Source: Planctomycetes bacterium MalM25 (lineage in GTDB: Bacteria > Planctomycetota > Planctomycetia > Pirellulales > Lacipirellulaceae). From it: DNA of 64,000 nucleotides. Positions 45,261-54,507 of the stretch are shown one piece after another; the first letter of the stretch is position 1; the number at the start of each line of letters is the position of its first letter. Under the pieces are notes generated by a model. That model was not told the DNA's origin and searched no databases. It worked only from the letters and a program-made list of their open reading frames with translations. Location of the stretch: the NCBI GenBank assembly GCA_007745835.1, contig CP036424.1, forward strand, positions 3,087,968 through 3,151,967. Reading direction: 5' to 3'. Made by a program: the position numbers and the translations under genes.

Positions 45261-45292
45261 CCGTTGCGGTCCGCGGGGGCGGGTCGCAACGG
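45261..45292 (-). promoter_or_regulatory. Leader hairpin upstream of guaA
   Basis: Perfect 8-bp arms CCGTTGCG (45261-45268) and CGCAACGG (45285-45292) enclose 16 nt, 22 nt upstream of the guaA start. It could form in the guaA leader RNA or act as a protein site in the guaA-surE divergent spacer. It does not match the guanine or PRPP riboswitch patterns I know. Confidence 0.3.
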
Positions 45293-45443
45293 TTGGAGTG
45301 GCCAAAAGCCGGATTCTACCGGCCGGGGCGCCCTCTCACTAGCAGTGGCGCACGGCTTGCTTCCTATCCAACACAACCCGCGTATCATGGAGCCACCGCG
45401 ACCCCCCCCTGCCCCCCACGCCACGGACGAGGCGACCCCCCCC

Positions 45444-46250
45444 ATGCGAATCCTGCTCACCAACGACGACGGCATCTACGCCCCCGGGCTGGCGGCGCTG
45501 CGCGCGGCGCTCGGACGCCTGGGCGAAGTGCGCGTCGCGGCGCCCGCCATCGAGCAGAGCGGCGTGGGCCACTCGATCACCTTCCTGACCCCGTTGATGG
45601 CCAACCAGGTCTTCGACGGCGATCAACTGCTAGGCTGGGCGGTCGAGGGATCGCCCGCCGACTGCGTGAAACTGGCGCTCGCGAAGCTGTTCGTCGACGA
45701 GTCGGGCGAGCCGTTCCGCCCCGACCTGGTGGTCAGCGGCATCAACGGCGGGCTTAACGCGGGCGTGAATGTGCTGTACTCCGGCACGGTCGCCGCCGCG
45801 ACCGAGGCGGCGCTGAACGACCTGCCGGCGATCGCCGTCTCGCTCGAGTGGGACGAGCACGCCCGATTCAACACGGCCGCCGGTCTAGCGGTCGAGGTCA
45901 TCGAGCAGATGCTCGCCCGCGACGCGTGGCGTGACCACCGCTTGTACAACCTGAACATCCCGACGACCGCCACCCTCCCGACCGCGGGCCAACCCAAGCT
46001 GCGGGTCTGCCGCATGGGCGCGACACGTTGGGACTCGGCTTTCGAAGAACGACTCGACCCGAAGGGCCGCCGCTACTACTGGACGATCGGCACCCCACCG
46101 ACCGAGCCGCCCGGCGCCGACACCGACGTGGTGGCGATCAACGAGGGCGCCCTGTCGCTGACGCCGCTGCTGGTCGATCGGACCCACGGCGATCAGCTGG
46201 AAACAATGAACTCATGGAACCTCGGCCTCACCGCCGGCGCGTCCGTTTAA
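45444..46250 (+). CDS. surE: 5'/3'-nucleotidase SurE
   Basis: A 268-aa metal-dependent phosphatase starting MRILLTNDDGIYAPGL, the family signature with the Asp-Asp metal ligands. VAAPAIEQSGVGHSIT follows, then VVSGINGGLNAGVNVLYSGTVAAATEAAL with the conserved Asn. The ATG at 45444 is chosen because the frame upstream is not SurE-like. It removes phosphate from nucleoside monophosphates. It is divergent from guaA and 23 nt before a lipoprotein gene. Confidence 0.95.
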   Translation: MRILLTNDDGIYAPGLAALRAALGRLGEVRVAAPAIEQSGVGHSITFLTPLMANQVFDGDQLLGWAVEGSPADCVKLALAKLFVDESGEPFRPDLVVSGINGGLNAGVNVLYSGTVAAATEAALNDLPAIAVSLEWDEHARFNTAAGLAVEVIEQMLARDAWRDHRLYNLNIPTTATLPTAGQPKLRVCRMGATRWDSAFEERLDPKGRRYYWTIGTPPTEPPGADTDVVAINEGALSLTPLLVDRTHGDQLETMNSWNLGLTAGASV

Positions 46251-46273
46251 CCCACGACTCAAGGAAGCCCGTC

Positions 46274-46858
46274 ATGCTCAAGCTCATCGGACGCTGGACG
46301 CTCGCGTCGCTGCTCGTCACGCCGCTGCTCGTCGGCTGCGGCGGTTCGGACACCGGCGGTTCGGACCTCGACGCGATGGCCGACCTGCTCGACGACAAGG
46401 TCGAGGCGGACGCGGAGACCGCCGCCGCCGATGCGGTCGCCGCCTCGCAAGCGGAGGTCGATGCGTTGCAAGCCAAAGCGGACGCCCTCAAGAACGAAGC
46501 GCCCAGTGAGATCTCCGTCCACGACATGCAGCGGGGCTCCGCCCTGGAAGGCGGCGGGGCCGCGAGCACGATGATTCGGGGCGGAATCGCCGCCGAGCAG
46601 AAGTACGGCATGATCAACGTTCAGAAAGCGACCCAGATCTTCTGGGGACTCGAAAGCCGCTGGCCGAAAGACCACGCCGAGTTCATGGAGAAGGTCATCG
46701 AGTTCAACCAGATCAAGCTCGAACCGCTCAAGGAACCGTACGAGTACTACTACGACGCCGAACTCAACCAGCAACTCCCGCTGAAACGCCCGAAGCCTGA
46801 AGCGATCGAAGCGGCTCAGGCCGCCGCGGATAAAGCCAAAGCGGCACTGCAAGAATAA
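46274..46858 (+). CDS. Lipoprotein of unknown function
   Basis: A 194-aa protein. MLKLIGRWTLASLLVTPLLVGC is a lipoprotein signal, Cys ~22. Residues ~30-75 are Ala/Asp/Glu-rich and helical, the C-terminal ~40 residues (PEAIEAAQAAADKAKAAL) likewise. A small central domain contains ATQIFWGLESRWPKDHAEFM. The coiled-coil ends suggest a periplasmic scaffold. It lies 23 nt after surE, in the same direction. Confidence 0.65.
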   Translation: MLKLIGRWTLASLLVTPLLVGCGGSDTGGSDLDAMADLLDDKVEADAETAAADAVAASQAEVDALQAKADALKNEAPSEISVHDMQRGSALEGGGAASTMIRGGIAAEQKYGMINVQKATQIFWGLESRWPKDHAEFMEKVIEFNQIKLEPLKEPYEYYYDAELNQQLPLKRPKPEAIEAAQAAADKAKAALQE

Positions 46859-46879
46859 GTTCAGCAAGCGACTTAGCGA

Positions 46880-46909
46880 GTAGCCCCGACCAAGCTTGGT
46901 CGGGGCTAC
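46880..46909. repeat. Perfect 30-bp palindrome
   Basis: The sequence is identical to its reverse complement: half-site GTAGCCCCGACCAAG, centred on AAGCTT. It follows the lipoprotein stop by ~22 nt and precedes the gene at 47033. No T-run follows, so it is not a plain rho-independent terminator, though it may still impede transcription. It may be another dispersed palindrome of the genome. Confidence 0.7.
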
Positions 46910-47032
46910 GAAGCTCCGTTCTCCTCACAAAAAACCACTTTCTCTACGAAGCTCTCTTCGCGACTCCCCACCGCTGCCAGCCGTCGCCCCCGCTCGCGAC
47001 GGTCCCTCCTCTTCTATCCCACCACTTGTCCG

Positions 47033-47836
47033 ATGACCGAGACCCTCACCCCGCGCGCCGCGCTCTGGTCTCTCACGCTCGTGCTGACCGCCGCCGCCTC
47101 GCCCTCCGGGGCGCAGGGCAGCTGGGCGTTCGCGCCGGCCGCGTTCACGCACGATCCGCAAACCGGCGGACGCGTCGCCCAGTACGCCGCGCACGAGCCG
47201 GTCGAGGGGCTGCCCGATCCGCGGCAGACCGTCAGCCGCTACTGGCGGACGCGGACCAACCTGCGTGGCGCCGACGGCTCGCAGGACACGATCTACGAGG
47301 TCCGCAGCTTCGGCAACACGCTCGGCGGGTTCGACGCGCAGCGCGAACGGGGCTACGACGCCTCGCTCCGCACGCTGCGGTCGCTCGAACCGTTCCGCCG
47401 CAACCCGTACCTCTTCTTCGGCGGCATGCAGGGCTTCGGCTACGGCTTCCCCGGCTACCCGGGCGCCGTGCCCGGGACGCCCGTGCCGGCGCCGCAGGGT
47501 GCGTTGCAGACGCCCTACCCCCCGACGGCGCCACAACAGCAGCCGGGCGTGCCGACCGCCGAGTGCCCGACGGGCGACTGTGCCCCCGCGGCGGCCGTGG
47601 CCCCCGCCCCCGCGGTTCAGTACCCGGCGCCCGGGCAGCCGGGCACGGCGTACCCCTACGCCCCGCCGAGTTCCTTCGTGGCTCCTTACCCGCCCTACGC
47701 TTTCGGTTATGGCCCCTATCCGTACGGTGGTGGCTATCCCCCCTACGGTGGCGTTTACCCTCCCCATGGCGGCGGGCACCGGCCGCCGTGGTGGGGCTAC
47801 GGACCGGGTCGGCAGGGCTACGTGCCGGGAAGGTAG
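47033..47836 (+). CDS. Secreted Pro/Gly/Tyr-rich protein
   Basis: A 267-aa protein with a signal peptide (LWSLTLVLTAAASPSGAQG). Residues ~28-135 contain a short Arg-rich region. The C-terminal half is a low-complexity Pro/Gly/Tyr/Ala sequence (PYPPYAFGYGPYPYGGGYPP) of the kind seen in surface or matrix proteins. A CPTGDC pair of Cys may form a disulfide. It converges with the next gene, whose stop is 17 nt away. No enzyme motif. Confidence 0.6.
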   Translation: MTETLTPRAALWSLTLVLTAAASPSGAQGSWAFAPAAFTHDPQTGGRVAQYAAHEPVEGLPDPRQTVSRYWRTRTNLRGADGSQDTIYEVRSFGNTLGGFDAQRERGYDASLRTLRSLEPFRRNPYLFFGGMQGFGYGFPGYPGAVPGTPVPAPQGALQTPYPPTAPQQQPGVPTAECPTGDCAPAAAVAPAPAVQYPAPGQPGTAYPYAPPSSFVAPYPPYAFGYGPYPYGGGYPPYGGVYPPHGGGHRPPWWGYGPGRQGYVPGR

Positions 47837-47853
47837 ATCCAAGCGCGTCGGCT

Positions 47854-48411
47854 CTAGTTCCCGAGCTTCGCGGCGCCTTCACGCCAGTCCTCGGCGGGTT
47901 GGTAGCCGTTGAGCAGCCAGCGGTCGCCCCGCCGAACGAGTTCGAGATCGAGGTCGTCGAAATAGGCCGCGGTGGCGCCGGTTTGCAGGTGCTGCACCTT
48001 GATGATCGGCTTGAGCGTGGCGGTCGCGATGGCGCCCTCGGCGGTCGGATCGGCCGGCAACTCGACCGTGACTTCGCCCCCTTCGCCGGCCGCCTCGACC
48101 TGGAACATCGGCATGAGGACGCCGGCGTCGGCGCGCATCTGGGTCGCGTCGGGATGGATCAGCGCGAGCACGCTCGCGAGATCGTTCGATTCAACGGCCC
48201 GGAACAGCTCCCCGATGGTCCGCCGCACCCGCTCACGCGGGGTGAGATAGGAACGTTCGAGCGCGATCGCGCCGACGGTCAGCAACACGGCCAAGGCCAA
48301 GAGCCCTTGCGACCCGCGCGTGCCGGTCTGCGTGTAGACGATCGCCGCCAGCGTGATCAGCAAGAGGCCCAGGGCGCCGACGGCCAACGGGCTTTCGAGC
48401 AGCAGGTCCAT
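47854..48411 (-). CDS. Membrane protein with NTF2/SnoaL-like domain
   Basis: A 185-aa protein. Two N-terminal transmembrane helices (~8-27 and ~36-53) precede a globular domain of ~120 residues beginning RVRRTIGELFRAVESND, LASVLALIHPDATQMRAD, whose grammar (helix-helix, then strand-rich end, GDRWLLNGYQPAEDW) resembles the NTF2/SnoaL fold. That fold often binds small ligands. It is the last gene of a minus-strand series headed by the PP2C gene. Confidence 0.65.
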   Translation of the reverse strand: MDLLLESPLAVGALGLLLITLAAIVYTQTGTRGSQGLLALAVLLTVGAIALERSYLTPRERVRRTIGELFRAVESNDLASVLALIHPDATQMRADAGVLMPMFQVEAAGEGGEVTVELPADPTAEGAIATATLKPIIKVQHLQTGATAAYFDDLDLELVRRGDRWLLNGYQPAEDWREGAAKLGN

Positions 48412-48477
48412 CGTGGCGTCTCCTTCGTGAGAAGAGAGGGGGAGCGAAACGCGGACGACTCTCTCCCAGTCTACCCG

Positions 48478-49863
48478 CTACGCCGCTTTCAGGCCCGCTT
48501 GTTGCTGGTTGAGCTTGTTGTAAAGCGTCTTGAGGCTGATGCCGAGTTCGGAGGCCGCCTTCGGCTTGGCGCCGTCGTGCCGTTCGAGGGCGTCGTGGAT
48601 CGCCTCCATCTCAAGGTCGCGGAGGGTCATCGGACCGCGTGACCGGACGGCGCCGTTCAGCTGCCGGCGGTTGAAGTGCTGCGGCAGGTCGTCGGCGGTG
48701 ATCGGCCCCGCGTCGCACAGGATCGTGGCGTGCTCGATCACGTTCGCCAGCTCGCGGACGTTGCCGGGCCAGACGTGCGCCTTCAGCGCCGCGACCGCGT
48801 CGTCGGTCAGCTGCTGCTCGATCGGCTTCGCGTGCGGGCGGAAACGCCGCAGCAGGTGCTCGGCGAGAGGGGGCAGGTCGTCGATCCGTTCGCGGAGAGC
48901 GGGCAGGTGAATCTCGAACGTGTTGATTCGGTACATGAGGTCTTCGCGGAACGCGCCGGACTCGACCATCTCGGCCAGGTCGCGGTGCGTAGCGCAGACG
49001 ACACGCACGTCGATCGACAGCGTCTTGTTCTCGCCGACGCGGCGGATCTCGCGGCTCTCCAGCACGCGGAGCAGCTTCGCCTGCATCGCCTTGGGCAGCT
49101 CGCCGATCTCGTCGAGGAAGATCGTGCCGCCGCTGGCGACCTCGAAGAGTCCGACGCGGTGCTCGTCGGCGCCCGTGAAGGCGCCCTTCGCGTGGCCGAA
49201 CAGCTCGCTCTCGATCAGGTTCTCCGGCAGCGCGCCGCAGTTGATCGCGACGAACGGCTTGTCCGCCCGCCCGCTCTGGTCGTGCACCGCGCGGGCGACC
49301 AGTTCCTTGCCCGATCCGGTCTCGCCGAGGACCAGCACGGTCGAATCGGTGGGGGCGACCTTGTCGATGAGCGCCTTGACCCGCGCCATCGGCCGGCTGT
49401 CGCCCACCAGCTGAGGCGCCCCCTCGATCGAGGCGAGGCGGCGTTCCAGCGCGTGGAACTTCTGGGTCAGCTCCCGCTTGCTCTCGATCCGCTTGAGCAG
49501 GGCCTCGATCTCGACCAGCTTGCACGGCTTGGTGAGGTAATCAAAGGCGCCGTGCCGCAGCGCGGCGATGGCGCTCTCGGTCGTGCTCTTGCCGGTGAGC
49601 ATCACCGCCTCGGTGGCGGGCGAGAGTTCCTTGAGCTTCGCGATCACCTCGACGCCGGTCATGCCGGGCATGTCGAGATCGACGATGATGGCGTCGTAGT
49701 TGTTCTTCTCGATCGCCGCGACCGCCGTCAGGCCATCGGGGCAGACGGTCACCGTGTGGCCCATCCGCGGCAGCTCGAGCTTCATCAGCTCCTGCAGCGA
49801 ACGCTCGTCGTCCGCAAACAGCAGCGAGAGGCCTTTCGTTTGATTCTTATCGGCGGCGGGCAT
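48478..49863 (-). CDS. NtrC-family response regulator
   Basis: A 461-aa regulator with receiver, AAA+ and Fis-type domains. The receiver has Asp62 in VDLDMPGMTG. The AAA+ part shows Walker A GETGSGKE, the intact sigma54-contact loop GAFTGA, Walker B GGTIFLDEIGELP and the usual arginine finger region. The C-terminal Fis-type HTH is KPKAASELGISLKTLYNKL. It lies 44 nt downstream of a histidine kinase gene on the same strand, so the two form one two-component system controlling sigma54 promoters. It serves as a reference for the variant copy at 15523. Confidence 0.94.
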   Translation of the reverse strand: MPAADKNQTKGLSLLFADDERSLQELMKLELPRMGHTVTVCPDGLTAVAAIEKNNYDAIIVDLDMPGMTGVEVIAKLKELSPATEAVMLTGKSTTESAIAALRHGAFDYLTKPCKLVEIEALLKRIESKRELTQKFHALERRLASIEGAPQLVGDSRPMARVKALIDKVAPTDSTVLVLGETGSGKELVARAVHDQSGRADKPFVAINCGALPENLIESELFGHAKGAFTGADEHRVGLFEVASGGTIFLDEIGELPKAMQAKLLRVLESREIRRVGENKTLSIDVRVVCATHRDLAEMVESGAFREDLMYRINTFEIHLPALRERIDDLPPLAEHLLRRFRPHAKPIEQQLTDDAVAALKAHVWPGNVRELANVIEHATILCDAGPITADDLPQHFNRRQLNGAVRSRGPMTLRDLEMEAIHDALERHDGAKPKAASELGISLKTLYNKLNQQQAGLKAA

Positions 49864-49907
49864 GTTGGTTCGCGTCCTTGCGATCGTTAGTTAACAGCGT
49901 CTCGGTC

Positions 49908-51581
49908 TCAGGCCGCCGTGCCGACGGCGACCGGTTGTTCGGTGGGCAGCGTCAGGGTGAAGGACGATCCCTGCCCGACCCCCTCGGAGTCGGCGGTCAG
50001 CTCGCCGTGGTGCTCTTCGACAATGCGGTACGTGATCGACAGGCCGAGCCCGGTCCCCTGCCCCGATCGGCGGCGGGTGAAGAAGGGCTCGAAGAGGTGC
50101 CGTTTCACCTCCTCGGTCATGCCGCAGCCGTTGTCGCGGACGACGATCCGCGCCCGGTCGCCCTCGGGCGTGACGGCGCGGCCGACCATAATCGTGACGC
50201 GTCCCCCTTCGTCGAGGCTGTCGAGGCCGTTCGTCACGAGGTTGAGCAGCACCTGCTTCATCTCCTGCGAGTCGACCTCGGCGAGCACCGGATCGCCCGC
50301 GAGCAGCTCGACGTGCTTCGTCTTGTACTTGCCGAGGTGCTGGACCATCTCGACCACGCCCTCGACCAGGTCGCGCAGGTCGGTCGCCCGCCGCTCCGGG
50401 TCGCCCAGGCGGGAGAAGTCGAGCAGCTTCTCCGTGATCTGCTTGCAGCGGAACGACTCCTTGCCGATCGTTTCGAGGTAGCTGTTCACGATCTCCCACT
50501 CGGCGGCGTGCGAACCATCCCCCTCGCCAAGCTCCGCCAGGCGGCTCTCGAGCGACTCGCTGCACATCGCGATGGCGGCCAGCGGGTTGTTGATCTCGTG
50601 GGCGACCCCCGCCGCGAGGAAGCCGACGCTGGCCAGCTGCTCGCTGCGGATGACCTGGTTGGTCCGCTCGCGGACCTGCTTGTCGAGGTCGTCGCGGGTC
50701 TGCTGGAAGCTGGCCATCATGCGGTTCATCGCCTCGGCCAGCTCGCCCATCTCGTCGCGCGAGTCGAGGCCGATGCGGTGGGCGAAGTCGCCCTCGGCCA
50801 CTTTGCGGGCGCCCTCCACCAGGAGCCGCAGCGGCTGGGCGATCGTTTTGCGGAACAGCTGGGTCGCCAGCAGCAGCAGCGTGATCGCCGAGACAAACGT
50901 CGCCCACGCCAGAGCGATCGCCGTGTGGTACTTCGATCGCACGTCTCCCGACAGCTCACCGAAACGGCGGTGGAGGTGACCGGGCAGCTGGGCGGTTAGC
51001 TCACTGAGCCGCTCGATCTCGGTCTCCAGCGTGTCGGTCTCTGCCTGCAACTCGTCGAAGAGCACGCTCTCCGAGAGGTCTTCGCGGCGGATCTTATCGA
51101 TGACCTTATCGATCTTGGCGAGCGTCTCACGTTCGAGCCGGTCGCCGCTGATGCGCGAGACCTCGCTCCTCCGGTTCGCGTCGAGGCGCTCGCGGTAGCG
51201 CCGGAGCGTCTCGGTGAACTGCTCGAACTCGACGCCGTACTGCACGCCCAACAGCTTGAGCTCGTACGGATCCGTCAGCTCCTCTTCGGCCTCGGGGGCC
51301 TCGTCGTCGCGGAAGGGGTCGGGGTAGTTCTCTTCGGTCCGCTGGCTGACGATGAGCGACTGCTGTCGCGCTTTACCGAGCACAACGCGCAGGTCCGCCA
51401 CGTCCTGGCTCAGCTTGTTCGCCAGCGGCAGCTCCGCGGCGCGGGCGCTGAGCGTTTTCACCAAGCCGCGGTAGGCGTGCAGGCCGTACAGGGCGGCGCC
51501 GAACAGCACGATGGTGCTGGCCGCCAACAGGCCGACCCCGATGCGCAGCTTGGTGCGGATCGATTGATCATGCAGGAGCAC
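49908..51581 (-). CDS. Transmembrane sensor histidine kinase (cognate of the NtrC regulator)
   Basis: A 557-aa kinase. The start is GTG 51581 because AAGGAGGT lies 5 nt upstream, a strong Shine-Dalgarno. TM1 is ~12-32, then a helical extracytoplasmic sensor of ~180 residues (helical bundle with Glu/Arg-rich segments), TM2 ~218-238 ([20 protein letters not shown]) and HAMP. The H-box is [15 protein letters not shown] with His328. The ATPase has the N-box [20 protein letters not shown] and [12 protein letters not shown]. It acts with the next gene. Upstream is a permease gene, 122 nt away. Confidence 0.93.
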   Translation of the reverse strand: MLLHDQSIRTKLRIGVGLLAASTIVLFGAALYGLHAYRGLVKTLSARAAELPLANKLSQDVADLRVVLGKARQQSLIVSQRTEENYPDPFRDDEAPEAEEELTDPYELKLLGVQYGVEFEQFTETLRRYRERLDANRRSEVSRISGDRLERETLAKIDKVIDKIRREDLSESVLFDELQAETDTLETEIERLSELTAQLPGHLHRRFGELSGDVRSKYHTAIALAWATFVSAITLLLLATQLFRKTIAQPLRLLVEGARKVAEGDFAHRIGLDSRDEMGELAEAMNRMMASFQQTRDDLDKQVRERTNQVIRSEQLASVGFLAAGVAHEINNPLAAIAMCSESLESRLAELGEGDGSHAAEWEIVNSYLETIGKESFRCKQITEKLLDFSRLGDPERRATDLRDLVEGVVEMVQHLGKYKTKHVELLAGDPVLAEVDSQEMKQVLLNLVTNGLDSLDEGGRVTIMVGRAVTPEGDRARIVVRDNGCGMTEEVKRHLFEPFFTRRRSGQGTGLGLSITYRIVEEHHGELTADSEGVGQGSSFTLTLPTEQPVAVGTAA

Positions 51582-51703
51582 GCGCGACCTCCTTGTCGCC
51601 GTGAACTTCGATCGGTGGGCGCCGGAACCCGGCGCCGCGATCGGTGAGAATAGCAGGGAGGCGACACCCGCCACAACGCTGAGTCAGCCCCGAATCGGGC
51701 ACG

Positions 51704-52882
51704 CTAATTCTGCGCCACGCGGCGCATCATCCAGAGGCCCCAGACCGCTAGCACCGCGTTGCCGAGCCAGACCGCCACGGGCGGGACGTCGCCCGACTTG
51801 GCGTGGTCGACGCTGATCATCAGCAGCGGGTAGTAAACCAGCAAGATGGGCAAGAAACAGAGGAAGAAGCTGGCCAGGAATTCTCCCTTCTGGCGCCAGA
51901 TCGCCATCGGCACGCCGACCAGCACGAAGCTCAGGCAGCTGAACCCGGCCGCCCACCGCCGGTGCGGCTCGACCGCCAGCCGGCGTTGCAAGTAGTGCTC
52001 CGAGCCCTCACGGGACTCGAAAGCGGACCACGATTCGTCGGACAGGCGATCGAAATCGCCGGTCATCATCGCGAGCGCCCGCTCGGTGGTCTGTTCGCGT
52101 TCCAGATCGGCGAGGCGATCGGCGCTGCGTTGCCGCTCTTCGACGATCTCCGTTAGCGCGAAACTCGACGGGCTGCGGCCCCGATTGTCGCCCAGCAGAT
52201 CGCGCAGATCGATCGCCTGCTCGATCGTCTCGGTGTCGGCGAAATTCAGCTCTCCTTCGAGGTGAATCCCCTCGAAACGGACGATCAGCTTGCGGCGGTC
52301 GGGCGACGAGCTCAGCTCCGCCGACGCCGAGGCGAGCTTCCACGAATCGGCGGGCGTTTCGCCCTGCACGGAGACGGTCGGCTGGATCAGCCGCCGGCCG
52401 TCGACGCCGCGCACGTTGATCTGCACGCCCCCTTCGGCGTAGCTGCGGTGCAGCTCGAGCTGGCGGTAGATGACTTCTTCGAGCGACTCGATGATGACCC
52501 GCTGCACGCCGAGCCGCCCCCAAGAGACCGCCAGGTCGTTGAGCGCCACGGCGCCGAGGCTGGTGATCGCCGCTAGCACGAAGGTCGGCCGCGCCAGCAC
52601 CCAGGGCGAGATGCCCAGCGCCTTGGCGGCGACGATCTCGTTGGAGGCCGACAGCCGGCCGTACACGCTGGTGGTCGCCAGCAGCATGGTGCCGGGGACC
52701 GCGAACTGCATCGCCTGCGGCAGCAGGTAGGGGGTCATCCGCATCAGCGGGCCGAGCCCGAGCCCCTCTTTGACCGCCTCTTTACCGATCAGCGCGACGA
52801 AGATCAGCGCGGTCAGCCCCGCCAAGGTCAGCAGGAAGACCTGCAGCAGTTCCCACAACACATAGCGTGAGAGCGTCTTCAA
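51704..52882 (-). CDS. LptF/LptG-type permease
   Basis: A 392-aa YjgP/YjgQ-family protein. Six hydrophobic segments are visible: three at residues ~14-125 and three at ~305-385, separated by a large extracytoplasmic beta-rich domain (~140-300). The N-terminus SRYVLWELLQVFLLTLAGL is typical. LptF and LptG with LptB2 extract lipopolysaccharide from the inner membrane. There is no partner gene nearby, so the lipid is uncertain. Planctomycetes have an outer membrane and LPS-related genes (established), which fits. Confidence 0.85.
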   Translation of the reverse strand: MKTLSRYVLWELLQVFLLTLAGLTALIFVALIGKEAVKEGLGLGPLMRMTPYLLPQAMQFAVPGTMLLATTSVYGRLSASNEIVAAKALGISPWVLARPTFVLAAITSLGAVALNDLAVSWGRLGVQRVIIESLEEVIYRQLELHRSYAEGGVQINVRGVDGRRLIQPTVSVQGETPADSWKLASASAELSSSPDRRKLIVRFEGIHLEGELNFADTETIEQAIDLRDLLGDNRGRSPSSFALTEIVEERQRSADRLADLEREQTTERALAMMTGDFDRLSDESWSAFESREGSEHYLQRRLAVEPHRRWAAGFSCLSFVLVGVPMAIWRQKGEFLASFFLCFLPILLVYYPLLMISVDHAKSGDVPPVAVWLGNAVLAVWGLWMMRRVAQN

Positions 52883-53003
52883 AACGTCGCGGAGCGGGGC
52901 CAGGGACTACGTCGGGGGGGCGATCGACCGGCGAACGTAGCAAGCTTCGCGATGGTGGGGAAGAACGATCCGGGCAACCTCGCACGGGGCGTCCCGCCGG
53001 ATG

Positions 53004-54356
53004 CTATCGCGGCGCCACGGCGCTGCTCTTGTAGCGATGCGTGCCGTCGTCCTCGCGGGCGGCTCGCACCACCTCGCGGACCACGCGGGCGTAGCCGAGG
53101 ATCGCCTCGGAGTAGTCGCGGCGTTCGAAGGCGGCGTCGGCCTCCTCGTGCGCTGGCCGGTGCGGGGTCCAATCGATCATGAAATGGCCGTTCAGCGAGC
53201 CGTTGTCGCTCGTCACGTGCGAATCGCCGCCCGGCCGGACCGTGTCGTCGTCGCTCTCCAAGTCGGCGAGTTCGCGAACGAGGTCGTGCAGGTCGCCCGC
53301 CGCGGCGGCCTGCTCGCCGCACTCGATCCGGCGGTAGGGTCCGTTGCCGTAGGGCCCGCCGAGCGATCGGTTTGGCGCCGGTTCACTCGACGGCTTCCGC
53401 ATGACGAAAGCGTAGGCGAGCGCCGCCCCCAACCCGACCGCCGACGCCAGCATCCCGGTCGTCTGGCTTTGCATGAAGAACCAACCGCACGCCAGCAGGC
53501 AGGCCGCCGCGGCGGCGAGGCCGAGGGCGTTGGGACCGCCATCGCACGGGAGCGGAGCATGCACGCAGGGTTGATCGCTATCCGCTTTCTCAACCCGGGC
53601 GACGACCACCGAAATGTTATCGGGCCCCCCCCGCAGGTTGGCGAGGTCGACTAGCGTTTGGGCCGCTTCGTCCGGGTCCATCGTGCCGAGCACCCCGCCG
53701 GCGAGCGTGTCGTCCACGACGCCGGTGAGGCCGTCGCTGCAAATCAAGAAGATGTCGCCCGGCTTGAGGGGGTGCGGCCCTTCGAGGTCAACGATGACGG
53801 TCTCGTGCGGCCCGAGCGAACGCGTGATCACGTTCTTCGGGATGCAGGAAGGGACTTTGTCCTCCGACACGTTGCTGGCGGCCGCCATCTCCCAGACGAG
53901 GCTGTGGTCGAAAGTCAGTTGCTCCAGCACCCCGTCGCGCAGGCGGTACACACGGCTGTCCCCCACATGCCCCACCAGGGCGGCGCCCTGCGTGATCACC
54001 AAGCAACTGCACGTCGTGCCCATCCCCTGGAACTCGGGCGACGAGTTCCCCTTGCCGTGGATCGATTCGTTCGCCTCACGGATCGCCTTGCGGAGGGCCG
54101 AAGGGGCCGACTCGGCGGCGGACTTTAGGTAAGCGAGGGGGACCGTGTCGGTGGCCATTTTGCTGGCCAGCTCTCCCGCGGCGTGGGCGCCCATGCCGTC
54201 GGCCACCATCAGGAAGGCGTCGCCGGCGATCGGCTTGTCGCCCCCTTCGGGCACAACGGCCAGCGAGTCTTGATTGGTCGCACGCCGCATCCCCACGTCG
54301 GTCCGCGAGGCGGCCCGGACGACGAGTGCTGGCGATGATGGCTTGGGTTCGGGCAT
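53004..54356 (-). CDS. PP2C-family serine/threonine protein phosphatase
   Basis: A 450-aa protein. Residues ~10-255 are a PP2C/PPM domain: RRATNQDSLAVV, ADGMGAHAAGE (metal-binding Asp), GHVGDSRVYRLRDG, SDGLTGVVDD and GGPDNISVVVA. The next ~75 residues hold two transmembrane helices (~275-320), and a Gly/Pro-rich, acidic tail follows. It dephosphorylates Ser/Thr-phosphorylated proteins with Mn/Mg. No Ser/Thr kinase gene is in this window. It heads the minus-strand series PP2C, LptF/G, kinase, NtrC. Confidence 0.9.
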   Translation of the reverse strand: MPEPKPSSPALVVRAASRTDVGMRRATNQDSLAVVPEGGDKPIAGDAFLMVADGMGAHAAGELASKMATDTVPLAYLKSAAESAPSALRKAIREANESIHGKGNSSPEFQGMGTTCSCLVITQGAALVGHVGDSRVYRLRDGVLEQLTFDHSLVWEMAAASNVSEDKVPSCIPKNVITRSLGPHETVIVDLEGPHPLKPGDIFLICSDGLTGVVDDTLAGGVLGTMDPDEAAQTLVDLANLRGGPDNISVVVARVEKADSDQPCVHAPLPCDGGPNALGLAAAAACLLACGWFFMQSQTTGMLASAVGLGAALAYAFVMRKPSSEPAPNRSLGGPYGNGPYRRIECGEQAAAAGDLHDLVRELADLESDDDTVRPGGDSHVTSDNGSLNGHFMIDWTPHRPAHEEADAAFERRDYSEAILGYARVVREVVRAAREDDGTHRYKSSAVAPR

Positions 54357-54507
54357 GCAATCGGTCCTAGCCTACCTATCGTACCTGCCGGATTCGCGGG
54401 GCGACAGCGGACGGCAAGCCACGACTCGCGACGCTGGCCTGGAGCCCGGGGGCGGGCGTCGCTAGACTCCGCCGCCCCTGTTTTCCGCCTCCCCGGTACG
54501 CCAGCGG

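Noticed and set aside
46880-46909. Palindrome as a rho-independent terminator
   Set aside because: Both sides lack a run of Ts, and the symmetric arms have no loop, unlike the terminators at 12771 and 63311.
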